Shown here one piece after another: positions 48,947 to 57,109 of a DNA stretch of 64,000 nucleotides. The position numbers were made by a program, and so were the translations under genes. Positions within the stretch are counted from its first letter, which is position 1. The number at the start of each line of letters is the position of its first letter. Source of the stretch: DATAPE01 sp034667525. Lineage in GTDB: Bacteria; Actinomycetota; CADDZG01; WHSQ01. Location: the NCBI GenBank assembly GCA_034667525.1, contig JAXDJO010000013.1, positions 53,324 to 117,323 of the forward strand, given 5' to 3'. The notes beneath the pieces were generated by a model. That model made no database searches. It saw only the letters and a list, made by a program, of their open reading frames with translations, and was not told the DNA's origin.

Positions 48947-51586
48947 ATGTCCGTATTGCCGACGGGGATCGTCACTCTTCTCTTTTCGGACATCGAAGGC
49001 TCAACCCGCCTGCTTCAGGAAGTTGGGGAGCGCTACGGCGGGCTTCTCCAAGAACATCAACGTTTACTGCGGGGGGCGTTCGCGGCTCATGGCGGGCGTG
49101 AGGTCGGGACGGAAGGAGATGCTTTCTTCGTTGCCTTCGAGGACGCCGAAAGCGCACTGAAGGCGGCGGTCAATGCCCAGCAAGCGTTGGTGGCGGGGCC
49201 GTGGGAAGCGGGCGAGGCGATCTCGGTCCGTATGGGCATCCACACGGGAAGTCCCAACCTACGCGCGGGAAACTACTGGGGCCTGGACGTGCACAGGGCG
49301 GCCCGCATCTGCTCGGCCGCGCATGGCGGACAGATCCTCGCGTCGGCAGAAACGTGCGAACAGGCAATGGCAGCGGGCGAAACGAACCTCGATCTGTGGG
49401 ATCTCGGCTGGCACCGTCTGAAGGATCTGGCCGAACCAGAGCATCTCTTTCAGATCGTCGTCGAGGGCCTCCCCACAGCTTTTCCTCCGGTCGAGAGTCT
49501 CGAGACACCCTCCAATCTGCCCGCACTCGCCAGCTCCTTCGTGGGCCGCGTGCAGGAGTTGCGGCAGATCCAGGAGATGGTTCACGACGTTGATGTTCGA
49601 TTGGTCACGCTGATCGGGCCGGGCGGAACTGGCAAGAGCCGGCTCGCCATCCACGCCGCGGAAGCTCTGGTCGGTGACTTTCCTGACGGCGTATTTCTCG
49701 TGAATCTCGCGCCGGTGGATGATCCAACCCTGGTGGCGGCTACCGTCGCACAGACCCTGGGCATCCGGGAGCGCGGCGGGGAGTCCGTCATCGCAGGCAT
49801 AAGCCGTCACCTCGCGCGCCGCCAGATGCTGCTCCTGCTGGACAACTTCGAGCATCTGCTGGGAGCTGCCTACCTGGTCACAGAGCTGTTGGCTTCGTCG
49901 CCGAAGTTGAAGGTGCTGGTGACCAGCAGGTCGCCCTTGCGCCTCGCAGGAGAGTACGAGTGCCAGGTTTCGCCGCTCCCAGTTCCCGGGCCCGATGCTG
50001 ATGTGGATATCGCTCTTTCCTTCGATGCCGTGTCGTTGTTCGTGCAGCGAGCCAAAGCGGTCCGGCCGAGCTTCGAGTTGACGCGCGCCGAGGTGCCCAC
50101 CGTCGTCGAGATCTGCTCTCGTCTGGACGGTTTGCCGCTGGCTCTGGAGCTGGCCGCGGCGCGAACGAAGTTACTGAGTCCATCTGCTCTATTGGCGCGG
50201 CTGGATCGCCATCTGCAACTGCTGACGGGAGGCGGCGCCGACCGTCCCGAACGACAGCAGACCCTCCGAGCCACGATCGAGTGGAGCTACACGCTTTTGG
50301 GTGCCGGCGAGCAGCGGTTGTTCCGTCGCTTCTCCACCTTCATGGGCGGCTGCACGCTCGAAGCAGCGGAAGTGGTGCTGGCCGAAGGCGAGGACGACCC
50401 CGGCGAGATATTCGAGGGCGTGGCGTCCTTGCTCGACAAGAGCTTGCTGGCGCAAGCCGCTGGGGCCGCAGTTGAGGACCGGCTGCGAATGTTGAGGACC
50501 GTCCGCGATTTCGCCTTCGAGGAGTTGATGGGAGCCGGGGAGGCTGATGCGGCCCGTTCGCGCCACGCTCGATATTTCTGTCAGCTGGCTGAGGCCGCCG
50601 AGGAAGAGTTGACCGGCGAACATGAGAACGATTGGCTTCTCCGCTTGGACGCGGAGTACGCAAACATGCGCGCGGCGCTAGCTTGGTTGCTCGAAGGCGC
50701 GGGTGGCGATGATGCCGAGTGCGCCCACATCGCGTTGCGTCTCGCCGGAGCATTGGGGAGGTTCTGGTACCGACGTGCGCGTCTGATCGAGGGATGCCGC
50801 TGGCTGGAAGAGGCGATCCGGCAGGACCCTGGAGGCTTTCCCGCGGAACGAGCCAAGGTTTTGTACGCGCTCGGGGTCCTGCTGGAGGAGCGGTCGCAGC
50901 AGGAACGTGCCGCCGACCTATTCAACGAGAGCCTGGACGTTTATCGCACTGTCGGCGATGACAAGAGGATCGCTGCCACTTTGAACAGCTTGGGTATCGC
51001 CACCTCAGCTCTCGGGCGCTTCGATGAGGGCCGCGCCTTCCTCCGGGAAAGCCTGGCGATCAAGGAGAGATCCGGAGACACGCAAGGGGTCGCGACCTCG
51101 CTCGGCAATCTTGCCGTGCTCGCGATGGAGGAGGGCGACCTCGACGCGTCTGAGGAGCTCTTCGTTCAGAGCAGCGCTCTCTCTCGCCAGATCGATGACC
51201 GATGGGGCGTCGCGATAACCACGAGCAACCTCGCGGTGGTCAAGCTGGAGCAAACCGAACCGGGGCAAGCCCGGGAGCTTGCTGGCGAGGCGCTGGGGAT
51301 ATTCCTCGAGCTTGCCGATCTGGACGGCGTCGCCGAGTGCCTCGAGACCTTTGCCGCCATGGCAGTCATAGCGGAGCGCTTCGATCTCGCCGGCCGGCTG
51401 GCGGGAGCGGCCGAACGGCTGCGGGTGGAGTTGGACTCTCCCAAACGCCCCGTCGATCAGGAGTGGTTGGATCGATACCTCGCACGCGCCCGGCAGGATC
51501 TGGGCGAGGCCGGGTTCGAAAAGGCCGGCCAGGAAGGGCGCTCCTTGTCGGCCGAAGCCGCAGCCACCCTCGCCCTGGGTTTCTAG
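48947..51586 (+). CDS. Class III adenylate/guanylate cyclase fused to NB-ARC-like ATPase and TPR repeats
   Basis: 879 residues. Residues 1-~175 are a class III cyclase: LLFSDIEGSTRLLQ (metal aspartate), VGTEGDAFFVAF (second metal aspartate), GIHTGSPNLR and YWGLDVHRAARI. An ATPase follows from about residue 195: Walker A GPGGTGKSRLAI, LLLLDNFEHLL (Walker B), VTSRSPLRLAGEYE and GLPLALELAAARTKLL. The C-terminal ~330 residues are TPR-like helices (LYALGVLLEERSQQERAADLFNESL and similar). ATG 48947 has GGAAAGG upstream. Such cyclases are common signalling proteins in actinobacteria; no LuxR-type HTH is seen at the end. Expected product cAMP; ligand of the TPR part unknown. Confidence 0.9.
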   Translation: MSVLPTGIVTLLFSDIEGSTRLLQEVGERYGGLLQEHQRLLRGAFAAHGGREVGTEGDAFFVAFEDAESALKAAVNAQQALVAGPWEAGEAISVRMGIHTGSPNLRAGNYWGLDVHRAARICSAAHGGQILASAETCEQAMAAGETNLDLWDLGWHRLKDLAEPEHLFQIVVEGLPTAFPPVESLETPSNLPALASSFVGRVQELRQIQEMVHDVDVRLVTLIGPGGTGKSRLAIHAAEALVGDFPDGVFLVNLAPVDDPTLVAATVAQTLGIRERGGESVIAGISRHLARRQMLLLLDNFEHLLGAAYLVTELLASSPKLKVLVTSRSPLRLAGEYECQVSPLPVPGPDADVDIALSFDAVSLFVQRAKAVRPSFELTRAEVPTVVEICSRLDGLPLALELAAARTKLLSPSALLARLDRHLQLLTGGGADRPERQQTLRATIEWSYTLLGAGEQRLFRRFSTFMGGCTLEAAEVVLAEGEDDPGEIFEGVASLLDKSLLAQAAGAAVEDRLRMLRTVRDFAFEELMGAGEADAARSRHARYFCQLAEAAEEELTGEHENDWLLRLDAEYANMRAALAWLLEGAGGDDAECAHIALRLAGALGRFWYRRARLIEGCRWLEEAIRQDPGGFPAERAKVLYALGVLLEERSQQERAADLFNESLDVYRTVGDDKRIAATLNSLGIATSALGRFDEGRAFLRESLAIKERSGDTQGVATSLGNLAVLAMEEGDLDASEELFVQSSALSRQIDDRWGVAITTSNLAVVKLEQTEPGQARELAGEALGIFLELADLDGVAECLETFAAMAVIAERFDLAGRLAGAAERLRVELDSPKRPVDQEWLDRYLARARQDLGEAGFEKAGQEGRSLSAEAAATLALGF

Positions 51587-51680
51587 ACCCTCCAGGGCCC
51601 CCCCTCGCCTTTGGGCGCCATCCCGGCCGGCCGCAGCGGCAATCTCAAGGCCCGGGGAATACAGGCTGCTATGGTCGGTT

Positions 51681-51701
51681 GATACGAAACGTATCCGTAT
51701 C
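51681..51701. promoter_or_regulatory. Palindromic operator, candidate TetR site
   Basis: GATACG-AAA-CGTATC (51681-51695) is a perfect inverted repeat, immediately followed by a further CGTATC (51696-51701), 20 bp upstream of the DHA2 transporter ATG at 51721. TetR-family regulators of exporter genes typically bind such palindromes, and the TetR gene is the last one of this two-gene unit. Confidence 0.6.
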
Positions 51702-51720
51702 TAATCAGGAAGGGATCTCT

Positions 51721-53271
51721 ATGACCGACGCCGTTTACGACAAGAGATGGTGGACCCTTGGGGTGCTGTGCTTCTCGCTCCTCGTGATCGGGCTGGACAA
51801 CACGATCTTGAACGTGGCTCTGCCGACCCTTGTAAGGGACCTCCACGCCAGCGCCAGCCAGTTGCAGTGGATGGTGGACGCTTACGTTCTCGTCTTCGCC
51901 GGGTTGTTGCTGACCTCCGGGGCCCTCGGGGATCGTTACGGCCGCAAACTCGCCCTGAACGCGGGGATGTGGATCTTCGGAGCGGGATCGATAGCTTCCG
52001 CCTTTTCGGGCTCCGCTGGGTTATTGATCGCGGCTCGCGGCGCGATGGGGATCGGCGGTGCGCTGATCATGCCGTCGACACTTTCGATCCTCACGAACGT
52101 CTTTCCGCCGAAAGAGCGGGGCCAGGCGATCGGGATCTGGGCCGCGGTATCGGGGCTGGGAATCATCCTTGGTCCCGTTATCGGCGGTTATCTGCTCGAT
52201 CATTTCTGGTGGGGGTCGGTCTTCCTTATCAACGTTCCAATCATCGGGTTCGCGCTCGTGTCGGGCTACTTCCTGATCCCAGAGTCGAAAGATCCGGAGG
52301 CTCGCCGCCTCGACCCGGGTGGCGCGCTGCTGTCGATAGCGGGATTGAGCGCTCTTCTCTACGCAATCATCGAGGCCCCCACCCGGGGCTGGACGAGCGG
52401 AACCACTCTGAGCTTTTTCGGATTGGCGGTAGTGCTCATCGCGTCGTTCATGTGGTGGGAGATTCGCAGCGACCATCCCATGCTGGACCTCAGGTTCTTC
52501 GAGAACCCTCGGTTCTCGGCTGCGAGCATGTCGATAACGCTGGTCTTCTTTGCGATGTTCGGATCCATCTTCTTGTTGACCCAACACCTCCAGTTCGTGC
52601 TCGGTTACACCCCTCTGCAGGCAGGGGTGAGGCTCATGCCGGTGGCGACGCTGATAGTTGCTGCGGCTCTAAGCTCACGCCTGGTCGATCGGTTCGGCAC
52701 CAAGATCGTCGTGGTTACAGGTTTGGTGATCGTCTCCATGGCTCTGTTCCTGCTCACCACGCTGAGCATCAGCTCGGGCTACCTTCCCGTAGCGCTTTCG
52801 ATCGCGATCCTCGGGTTGGGGATGGGCACCACCATGGCCCCCGCGACCGATTCCATCATGGGATCACTGCCCCTTGGCAAGGCGGGTGTCGGTTCCGCGA
52901 TGAACGACACGACACGCCAGGTTGGGGGCGCTCTGGGCGTTGCGATCGTGGGATCGATCATGTCCTCGTCTTACAGCTCCCACATGGTGGCCGCCGTTAA
53001 GAACCTGCCCCCTCAAGCAGCGGCTGCAGCGCGCAACTCGGTCGGTGCTGCCACCGCCGTTGCAAGCAAGGCGGGACCCTTGGGGGCAGCGATCTTGCGG
53101 GCGTCGCATGTCGCGTACATCAACGCGATGGGTGATGCAGTGATGGTTGCAGCCGTGGTTGCACTTCTTGGAGCCGTCGTATCGCTGCTCTTCCTGCCTG
53201 CTCGCCCGGCCGAAGAACAGACGATGGTGGCGGAGATGGAACAGGAACGTGAGGTTGTTGAGGTTGCCTAA
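51721..53271 (+). CDS. DHA2-family (EmrB/QacA-type) MFS drug exporter
   Basis: 516 residues, 14 predicted transmembrane helices. LLVIGLDNTILNVALPTLVRDLHASASQLQWMVDAY is the characteristic opening of DHA2 proteins (motif D1), then SGALGDRYGRK (motif A). GAALIMPSTLSIL-like (here GGALIMPSTLSIL) and GPVIGGYLLDHFWWGSVFLINVPI (motif C) follow. It exports small hydrophobic toxicants or antibiotics by proton antiport. ATG 51721 follows GGAAGGGATCT and a palindromic operator at 51681. The TetR gene overlaps its end by 8 bp, forming an autoregulated unit. Confidence 0.92.
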   Translation: MTDAVYDKRWWTLGVLCFSLLVIGLDNTILNVALPTLVRDLHASASQLQWMVDAYVLVFAGLLLTSGALGDRYGRKLALNAGMWIFGAGSIASAFSGSAGLLIAARGAMGIGGALIMPSTLSILTNVFPPKERGQAIGIWAAVSGLGIILGPVIGGYLLDHFWWGSVFLINVPIIGFALVSGYFLIPESKDPEARRLDPGGALLSIAGLSALLYAIIEAPTRGWTSGTTLSFFGLAVVLIASFMWWEIRSDHPMLDLRFFENPRFSAASMSITLVFFAMFGSIFLLTQHLQFVLGYTPLQAGVRLMPVATLIVAAALSSRLVDRFGTKIVVVTGLVIVSMALFLLTTLSISSGYLPVALSIAILGLGMGTTMAPATDSIMGSLPLGKAGVGSAMNDTTRQVGGALGVAIVGSIMSSSYSSHMVAAVKNLPPQAAAAARNSVGAATAVASKAGPLGAAILRASHVAYINAMGDAVMVAAVVALLGAVVSLLFLPARPAEEQTMVAEMEQEREVVEVA

Positions 53272-53878
53272 CGAGGTTGAGAGCCAGGAAGCGCGCGCTC
53301 CCGGCCGCCCCCGCAGCGCGGAGGCGGAGCGCTCGATCCTGACTGCGGCGCTCGACAGGTTCATCCAGGATGGTTATCTGGGGATGAGCATCGAGCAGGT
53401 GGCCGCGCAGGCGGGCGTCGGTAAGGCCACCATCTACCGGCGGTGGCCGTCCAAAGAAGCTTTGATCACGGATGCCGTCGGTTCGTTCTCCGAGGAGCTG
53501 ACGGTGCCCGACACGGGAAGCGCTCGCGGCGACATGTTGGCTCTTGTCAGTCAGATCGTTGACCTTGCATCGTCAAGCCCCTCGGGCGGCTGCTTCGCTC
53601 GGATGGCCGGCGAGATGGTGTCCAATCCCGAGCTGGCGAAGGTATACAAGGACAAAGTCATCGGACATCGTCGTGCGATAGTCGGCCACATCATCACCCG
53701 CGGCATGGAGCGGGGCGAGCTTCGCCGCGACATAGACGTCGATCTGGTGATCGACATGCTGGTCGGCCCTCTTCTCTACCGGTCCCTCATCAAGAGAGCC
53801 GCCCCCGCAGAGACAGCCAACTCCGGAGCGCATCTGATCGACACACTATTGGCCGGGATCGCTGCACCTCTTCACTGA
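53264..53878 (+). CDS. TetR-family transcriptional regulator
   Basis: 204 residues from TTG 53264, with GAGG (53251-53254) 9 bp upstream; TTG 53255 or 53258 are alternatives, and all lie within the end of the exporter gene. After APGRPRSAEAERSILTAALDRF, the HTH is YLGMSIEQVAAQAGVGKATIYRRWPSKEALI (about 38-68). The C-terminal ligand domain contains FARMAGEMVSNPELAKVY and DMLVGPLLYRSLI, typical of the TetR C-terminal helices. It probably binds GATACG-type palindromes at 51681 and represses the exporter until a substrate binds. Confidence 0.9.
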   Translation: MPNEVESQEARAPGRPRSAEAERSILTAALDRFIQDGYLGMSIEQVAAQAGVGKATIYRRWPSKEALITDAVGSFSEELTVPDTGSARGDMLALVSQIVDLASSSPSGGCFARMAGEMVSNPELAKVYKDKVIGHRRAIVGHIITRGMERGELRRDIDVDLVIDMLVGPLLYRSLIKRAAPAETANSGAHLIDTLLAGIAAPLH

Positions 53879-53928
53879 GGCGGCATCGATCGACGGTCCA
53901 GGCAAGGGAGCATCTGGAAAGGAGAACC

Positions 53929-54195
53929 ATGGACGCGACGTGCACGCATCTAGATCAGATCCAGGAAGTCACCGCTCGCACGACTGGTTGCGAGGAATGC
54001 TTGCAGAGTGGCGATACCTGGGTGCACCTTCGCTTGTGTCTGAGTTGCGGTCACGTGGGCTGCTGCGACAGCTCCAAGAACAAGCACGCGACCGCCCACT
54101 TCCACAAGACCGATCATCCGCTCGTGCAATCGTTCCAGCCGGGCGAGGATTGGATCTACTGCTACAAGGATGAGCTCATGATGGCGCCTGCGTGA
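53929..54195 (+). CDS. UBP-type zinc-finger protein
   Basis: 88 residues with the full ZnF-UBP pattern: C5-x-H7 near the start (ATCTHLDQI), GCEECLQSGDTWVHLRLCLSCGHVGCCDSS (paired cysteines), KHATAHFHKTDHPLVQSF (histidine ligands) and DWIYCYKDE. In eukaryotes the domain binds ubiquitin C-termini; in bacteria such stand-alone proteins are common but of unknown function. ATG 53929 has AAAGGAG 5 bp upstream. Its stop overlaps the next gene's GTG (GTGA), so it is translated together with the second DHA2 exporter. Confidence 0.9.
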   Translation: MDATCTHLDQIQEVTARTTGCEECLQSGDTWVHLRLCLSCGHVGCCDSSKNKHATAHFHKTDHPLVQSFQPGEDWIYCYKDELMMAPA

Positions 54196-55670
54196 CAACG
54201 CCACCGTCTCCGATGAGGCGTGAAGCACCGGGCGGGGGACTGCGGTATGGGTCGGCTGCCGGTTGGTGGGTGATCGCAGCTGCCGTACTGGGATCGGGCA
54301 TCGCATTCCTCGATGCAACCGTGGTCAACGTGGCTCTTCCCTCGATCCAGAGAGACCTCGGCGGCGGGCTGACCGGCCTGCAATGGACGGTCGACGCATA
54401 TCTCTTGACCCTCGGCTCCCTGATCGTCTTCGGGGGATCTTTGGGAGACCTGTACGGCCGGCGCAAGGGTTTCGTCCTGGGCCTGGCCGCGTTCACCGCA
54501 GCGTCCTGTTTGTGCGGCGCGGCACCGAACGTAGCGATCCTGATCTTGGGCCGGGCCCTGCAGGGGGCGGGTGGCGCTCTGCTCGTGCCTGCAAGCCTCT
54601 CGATGATCTCTGCCAGCTTCAGTCCCGCCGACCGAGGTCCCGCCATAGGGGCATGGTCGGGTCTGTCGGGGGTCAGCACTGCGATCGGACCCTTCTTGGG
54701 TGGTTACCTGATCGATAGCGTGTCGTGGCGCCTCGTCTTTCTGATCAACCTTCCGCTTGCTGCGGTCGCGATATGGCTTGCCCGGACGCATGTGCCCGAG
54801 ACGCGAGACACGGATGCCGCCGCGCGTCCCGATGTCGTCGGTGCGGCTTCCTTGGCGGTGGCGGTGGGGGGATCGGTATTCGCTCTCATCGAGGGCCCGA
54901 ACGTTGGGTTTACCGCCCCCTCGATCATCGCGGCAGCTGTTCTCGGCATACTCGCTTTCGCAGTCTTTCTTGCGGTCGAGCGGCACGTGTCGAACCCGAT
55001 GGTTCCACTGGAGACTTTCCGGTCGCGTCAATTCGTTGGTGCCAATCTGGTTACTGTCGTGGTGTACGCGGCCCTCGGGGGAGCGATGTTCCTATTGGCC
55101 ATCCATCTCCAGCGCTCCTTGGGATATTCGGCTCTCGAGGCGGGGGCTTCGTTCTTGCCCGTCACCATCCTGATGTTGCTTCTGTCACCGGGGGCCGGGC
55201 GGCTGGCCTCCCGCATAGGAGCGCGCCTGCCGATGACCGTCGGACCCATGGTTGTCGCCTCCTCGATGCTGTTGATGGCACGGATCGAGCCCGGCAAGAC
55301 ATATACGACCAGCGTGCTCCCGGCCGCGGTTGTGCTCGGCCTGGGGCTGTGCTTGACCGTGGCGCCACTGACCGCGGCGGTGCTTGCTGCGGTTGACGAC
55401 CATCACATCGGGGTTGCGTCTGGGATAAACAACGCGATCGCGCGGCTCGCCGCCTTGCTCGCCATAGCGGTATTGCCCTTCGTCACGGGGCTCAGCGCCC
55501 ATACCAGTTTGGTCGACGCATTCCCGAAGGCCATGGTGATCTCTTCGGTCGCGTGCTTTGTGGGGGGCATCGTGGCCTTTGCAACCATCGATAGAACAGT
55601 CTCGGTCCGCAACGTGGTGCACCCTGATCTGTCTTCGGCTTGTCACGTTGAGGCCCAACGAGCGAGCTAG
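54192..55670 (+). CDS. Second DHA2-family MFS exporter
   Basis: 492 residues, about 14 transmembrane helices. GIAFLDATVVNVALPSIQRDLGGGLTGLQWTVDAY is the DHA2 opening motif and GGSLGDLYGRRKGF is motif A. Motif C appears as SGVSTAIGPFLGGYLIDSVSWRLVFLINLPL. GTG 54192 overlaps the zinc-finger stop by 4 bp. This is a different subfamily from the exporter at 51721 (about 25-30 percent identity by eye). It probably exports drugs or metabolites. The partner zinc-finger protein has no obvious transport role, and no TetR gene is adjacent. Confidence 0.9.
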   Translation: MTTPPSPMRREAPGGGLRYGSAAGWWVIAAAVLGSGIAFLDATVVNVALPSIQRDLGGGLTGLQWTVDAYLLTLGSLIVFGGSLGDLYGRRKGFVLGLAAFTAASCLCGAAPNVAILILGRALQGAGGALLVPASLSMISASFSPADRGPAIGAWSGLSGVSTAIGPFLGGYLIDSVSWRLVFLINLPLAAVAIWLARTHVPETRDTDAAARPDVVGAASLAVAVGGSVFALIEGPNVGFTAPSIIAAAVLGILAFAVFLAVERHVSNPMVPLETFRSRQFVGANLVTVVVYAALGGAMFLLAIHLQRSLGYSALEAGASFLPVTILMLLLSPGAGRLASRIGARLPMTVGPMVVASSMLLMARIEPGKTYTTSVLPAAVVLGLGLCLTVAPLTAAVLAAVDDHHIGVASGINNAIARLAALLAIAVLPFVTGLSAHTSLVDAFPKAMVISSVACFVGGIVAFATIDRTVSVRNVVHPDLSSACHVEAQRAS

Positions 55671-55751
55671 CCCCCTTAGCGTTTGCGATGCAGCGCAGCC
55701 GGGCACATCTGCGGTTTCGCCCGTTAGGGGATCGACGAGAGAGGGGGGGCT

Positions 55752-56186
55752 GTGGCGGGAGAGAAGATGGATGTACCCGCGGTTATCCGCGGGCTCAATG
55801 AAGCACTGCAGAAGCAATATCGGTCGGCGCTGGATTTCACGCTCCTGGCCGGCAGTACCCGAGGCTTCTCGTATCAGGCTTTGGGAGACAAGCTGTGGGG
55901 ATTTGCCACCGACGAGCTGGCCGACACCCGCAGGATCGTGGAGAAGGTAACCGCGCTCGGCGGAGATCCCGCGACCACGCCGGAAGCTTGCGTGTGGCGG
56001 AGCGACACTGAAGAGACGGTTGCACGCGTGGTCGCAGCGGAGACCGATTGCATCGACACCCTCAAGGCTTGCATCCCCCATACGGGCCAGGAGGGCCGCT
56101 CCGAGGCGCTGGAGCATCTGCTCGAGCACATCATTCTCCGTAAGCAGAACCAGGTGGATCTCTTGCTACGTCTGCAGCGTTCCTAG
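55752..56186 (+). CDS. Ferritin-like four-helix protein
   Basis: 144 residues, four predicted helices: VIRGLNEALQKQYRSALDFTL (helix A), LWGFATDELADTRRIVEKVTALGG (helix B), ETVARVVAAETDCIDTL (helix C) and ALEHLLEHIILRKQNQVDLL (helix D). Helix D holds an EHxxEH pattern, but the first ExxH is replaced by ELADTR, so the diiron centre may be partial or absent. Similar proteins are grouped with ferritin-like/Dps or bacterioferritin-associated families. GTG 55752; a purine-rich run (GAGAGAGGGGGGGCT) precedes it. Possible iron or stress role, not demonstrated. Confidence 0.65.
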   Translation: MAGEKMDVPAVIRGLNEALQKQYRSALDFTLLAGSTRGFSYQALGDKLWGFATDELADTRRIVEKVTALGGDPATTPEACVWRSDTEETVARVVAAETDCIDTLKACIPHTGQEGRSEALEHLLEHIILRKQNQVDLLLRLQRS

Positions 56187-56223
56187 GCGACTCCGTCGGT
56201 GGCGGACCTATGCGAACCCTGTG

Positions 56224-56989
56224 TCAGGGAAGCGCGACGTAATCCTTGAGGAAGGATCGCGCGGTTGGCGTGTCCATGCGGTAGTCGACATTCGTCGCGC
56301 GGCAGATGGCGTCACCCGTGATGGTCGTCCCGGCGACGATCCGCGTCGCGTGCACGCCTGCCCCCAGGAAGTTGGGCCCCCCCGAGTCTCCGTAACAAGT
56401 ACCCGCGTCGCCTGTTGCGGGGTTCCCCGAGATCCGTAGCCAACTCGGCGTGACGGTGTCCAGGGTGCCAACGCCTCGATACCTGACGTCGGCATAGTGG
56501 TAGGTAAGGCCGCTCGGCCCCGTAGTAACTACCTGAGCCCCGTAGCCGACTGATGTGAATTTCGTACCCCGCGGCAAGCCCGAAAGTGAGCCCGCTTGGG
56601 GCAGCCGGGCGGGGGTAATGCCGGGAACCGCATCATCCAGAACTACTACGGCGATGTCGCCCGGATCGTTCTGCGCCCGGTTGTACCCGGGATTGCCATG
56701 CCATGTTCCCCAATAGGTGGTGCCCGTCGAGGCGTGGTAGCTCGAGTCGAACGTAACGGCTACCCGCTTGTAGCCGTTGTAGCAATGGGCAGCGGTGAGG
56801 AACACCTTGTGAGAGATGAGCGTGCCGCTGCACTCCTCCCAGGTTCCGTCCGAGTAAGCCTGGTGCGCCAGCAGAGCGCCCACTTCAGGATGCCTGTTTC
56901 CCGTCGGGCTGGCCGAACACGACTGCGTTGGCGGGGGTTGCGAGCGCGACGCTCACAAGCAGGATGGTGGCGATGATCAGACGTCGCAT
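56224..56989 (-). CDS. Secreted trypsin-like serine protease with apparent one-base frameshift
   Basis: The mature domain is intact: H in LTAAHCYNGY, D in NDPGDIAVVVLDD and S in GTCYGDSGGPNF form the catalytic triad of S1 peptidases, with the cysteine pair of the serine loop. The N-terminus is split. From ATG 56989 comes the signal peptide MRRLIIATILLVSVALATPA followed by NAVVFGQPDGKQ, which then hits a stop. The protease continues in the next frame as HPEVGALLAHQAYSDG. Deleting one base at about 56893 (CAGGCAT) joins them and gives the usual DG..HPxVGALL start, about 254 residues. Either a sequencing error or a recently inactivated gene. Confidence 0.75.
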
Positions 56990-57057
56990 GAGAGGGAGCC
57001 TTTCGAAACGCGGAAGGGATGGGTCCGAGACTAACCGGCCCCTCGAGGCAGCCAAAA

Positions 57058-57083
57058 CCGATGCCCCCTTTCGGGGGCATCGG
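57058..57083 (-). terminator. Strong terminator hairpin
   Basis: Perfect 11-bp inverted repeat CCGATGCCCCC (57058-57068) and GGGGGCATCGG (57073-57083) with a 4-nt loop, 26 bp downstream of the stop of the minus-strand gene at 57110. Read on that strand it is followed by GGTTTTGG, a short T-run, consistent with a rho-independent terminator that ends that transcript before the protease gene. Confidence 0.75.
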
Positions 57084-57109
57084 CAAGCTCGACTGGTGCT
57101 GCGTTTTGA

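Noticed and set aside
51747..53000. Long frame overlapping the first DHA2 exporter in another phase
   Set aside because: The exporter frame has the transmembrane pattern and DHA2 motifs; this one is arginine- and glycine-rich and featureless.
51200..55670. Mobile element or resistance island carrying the two DHA2 exporters
   Set aside because: No transposase, integrase, terminal repeats or composition shift were seen around the genes.
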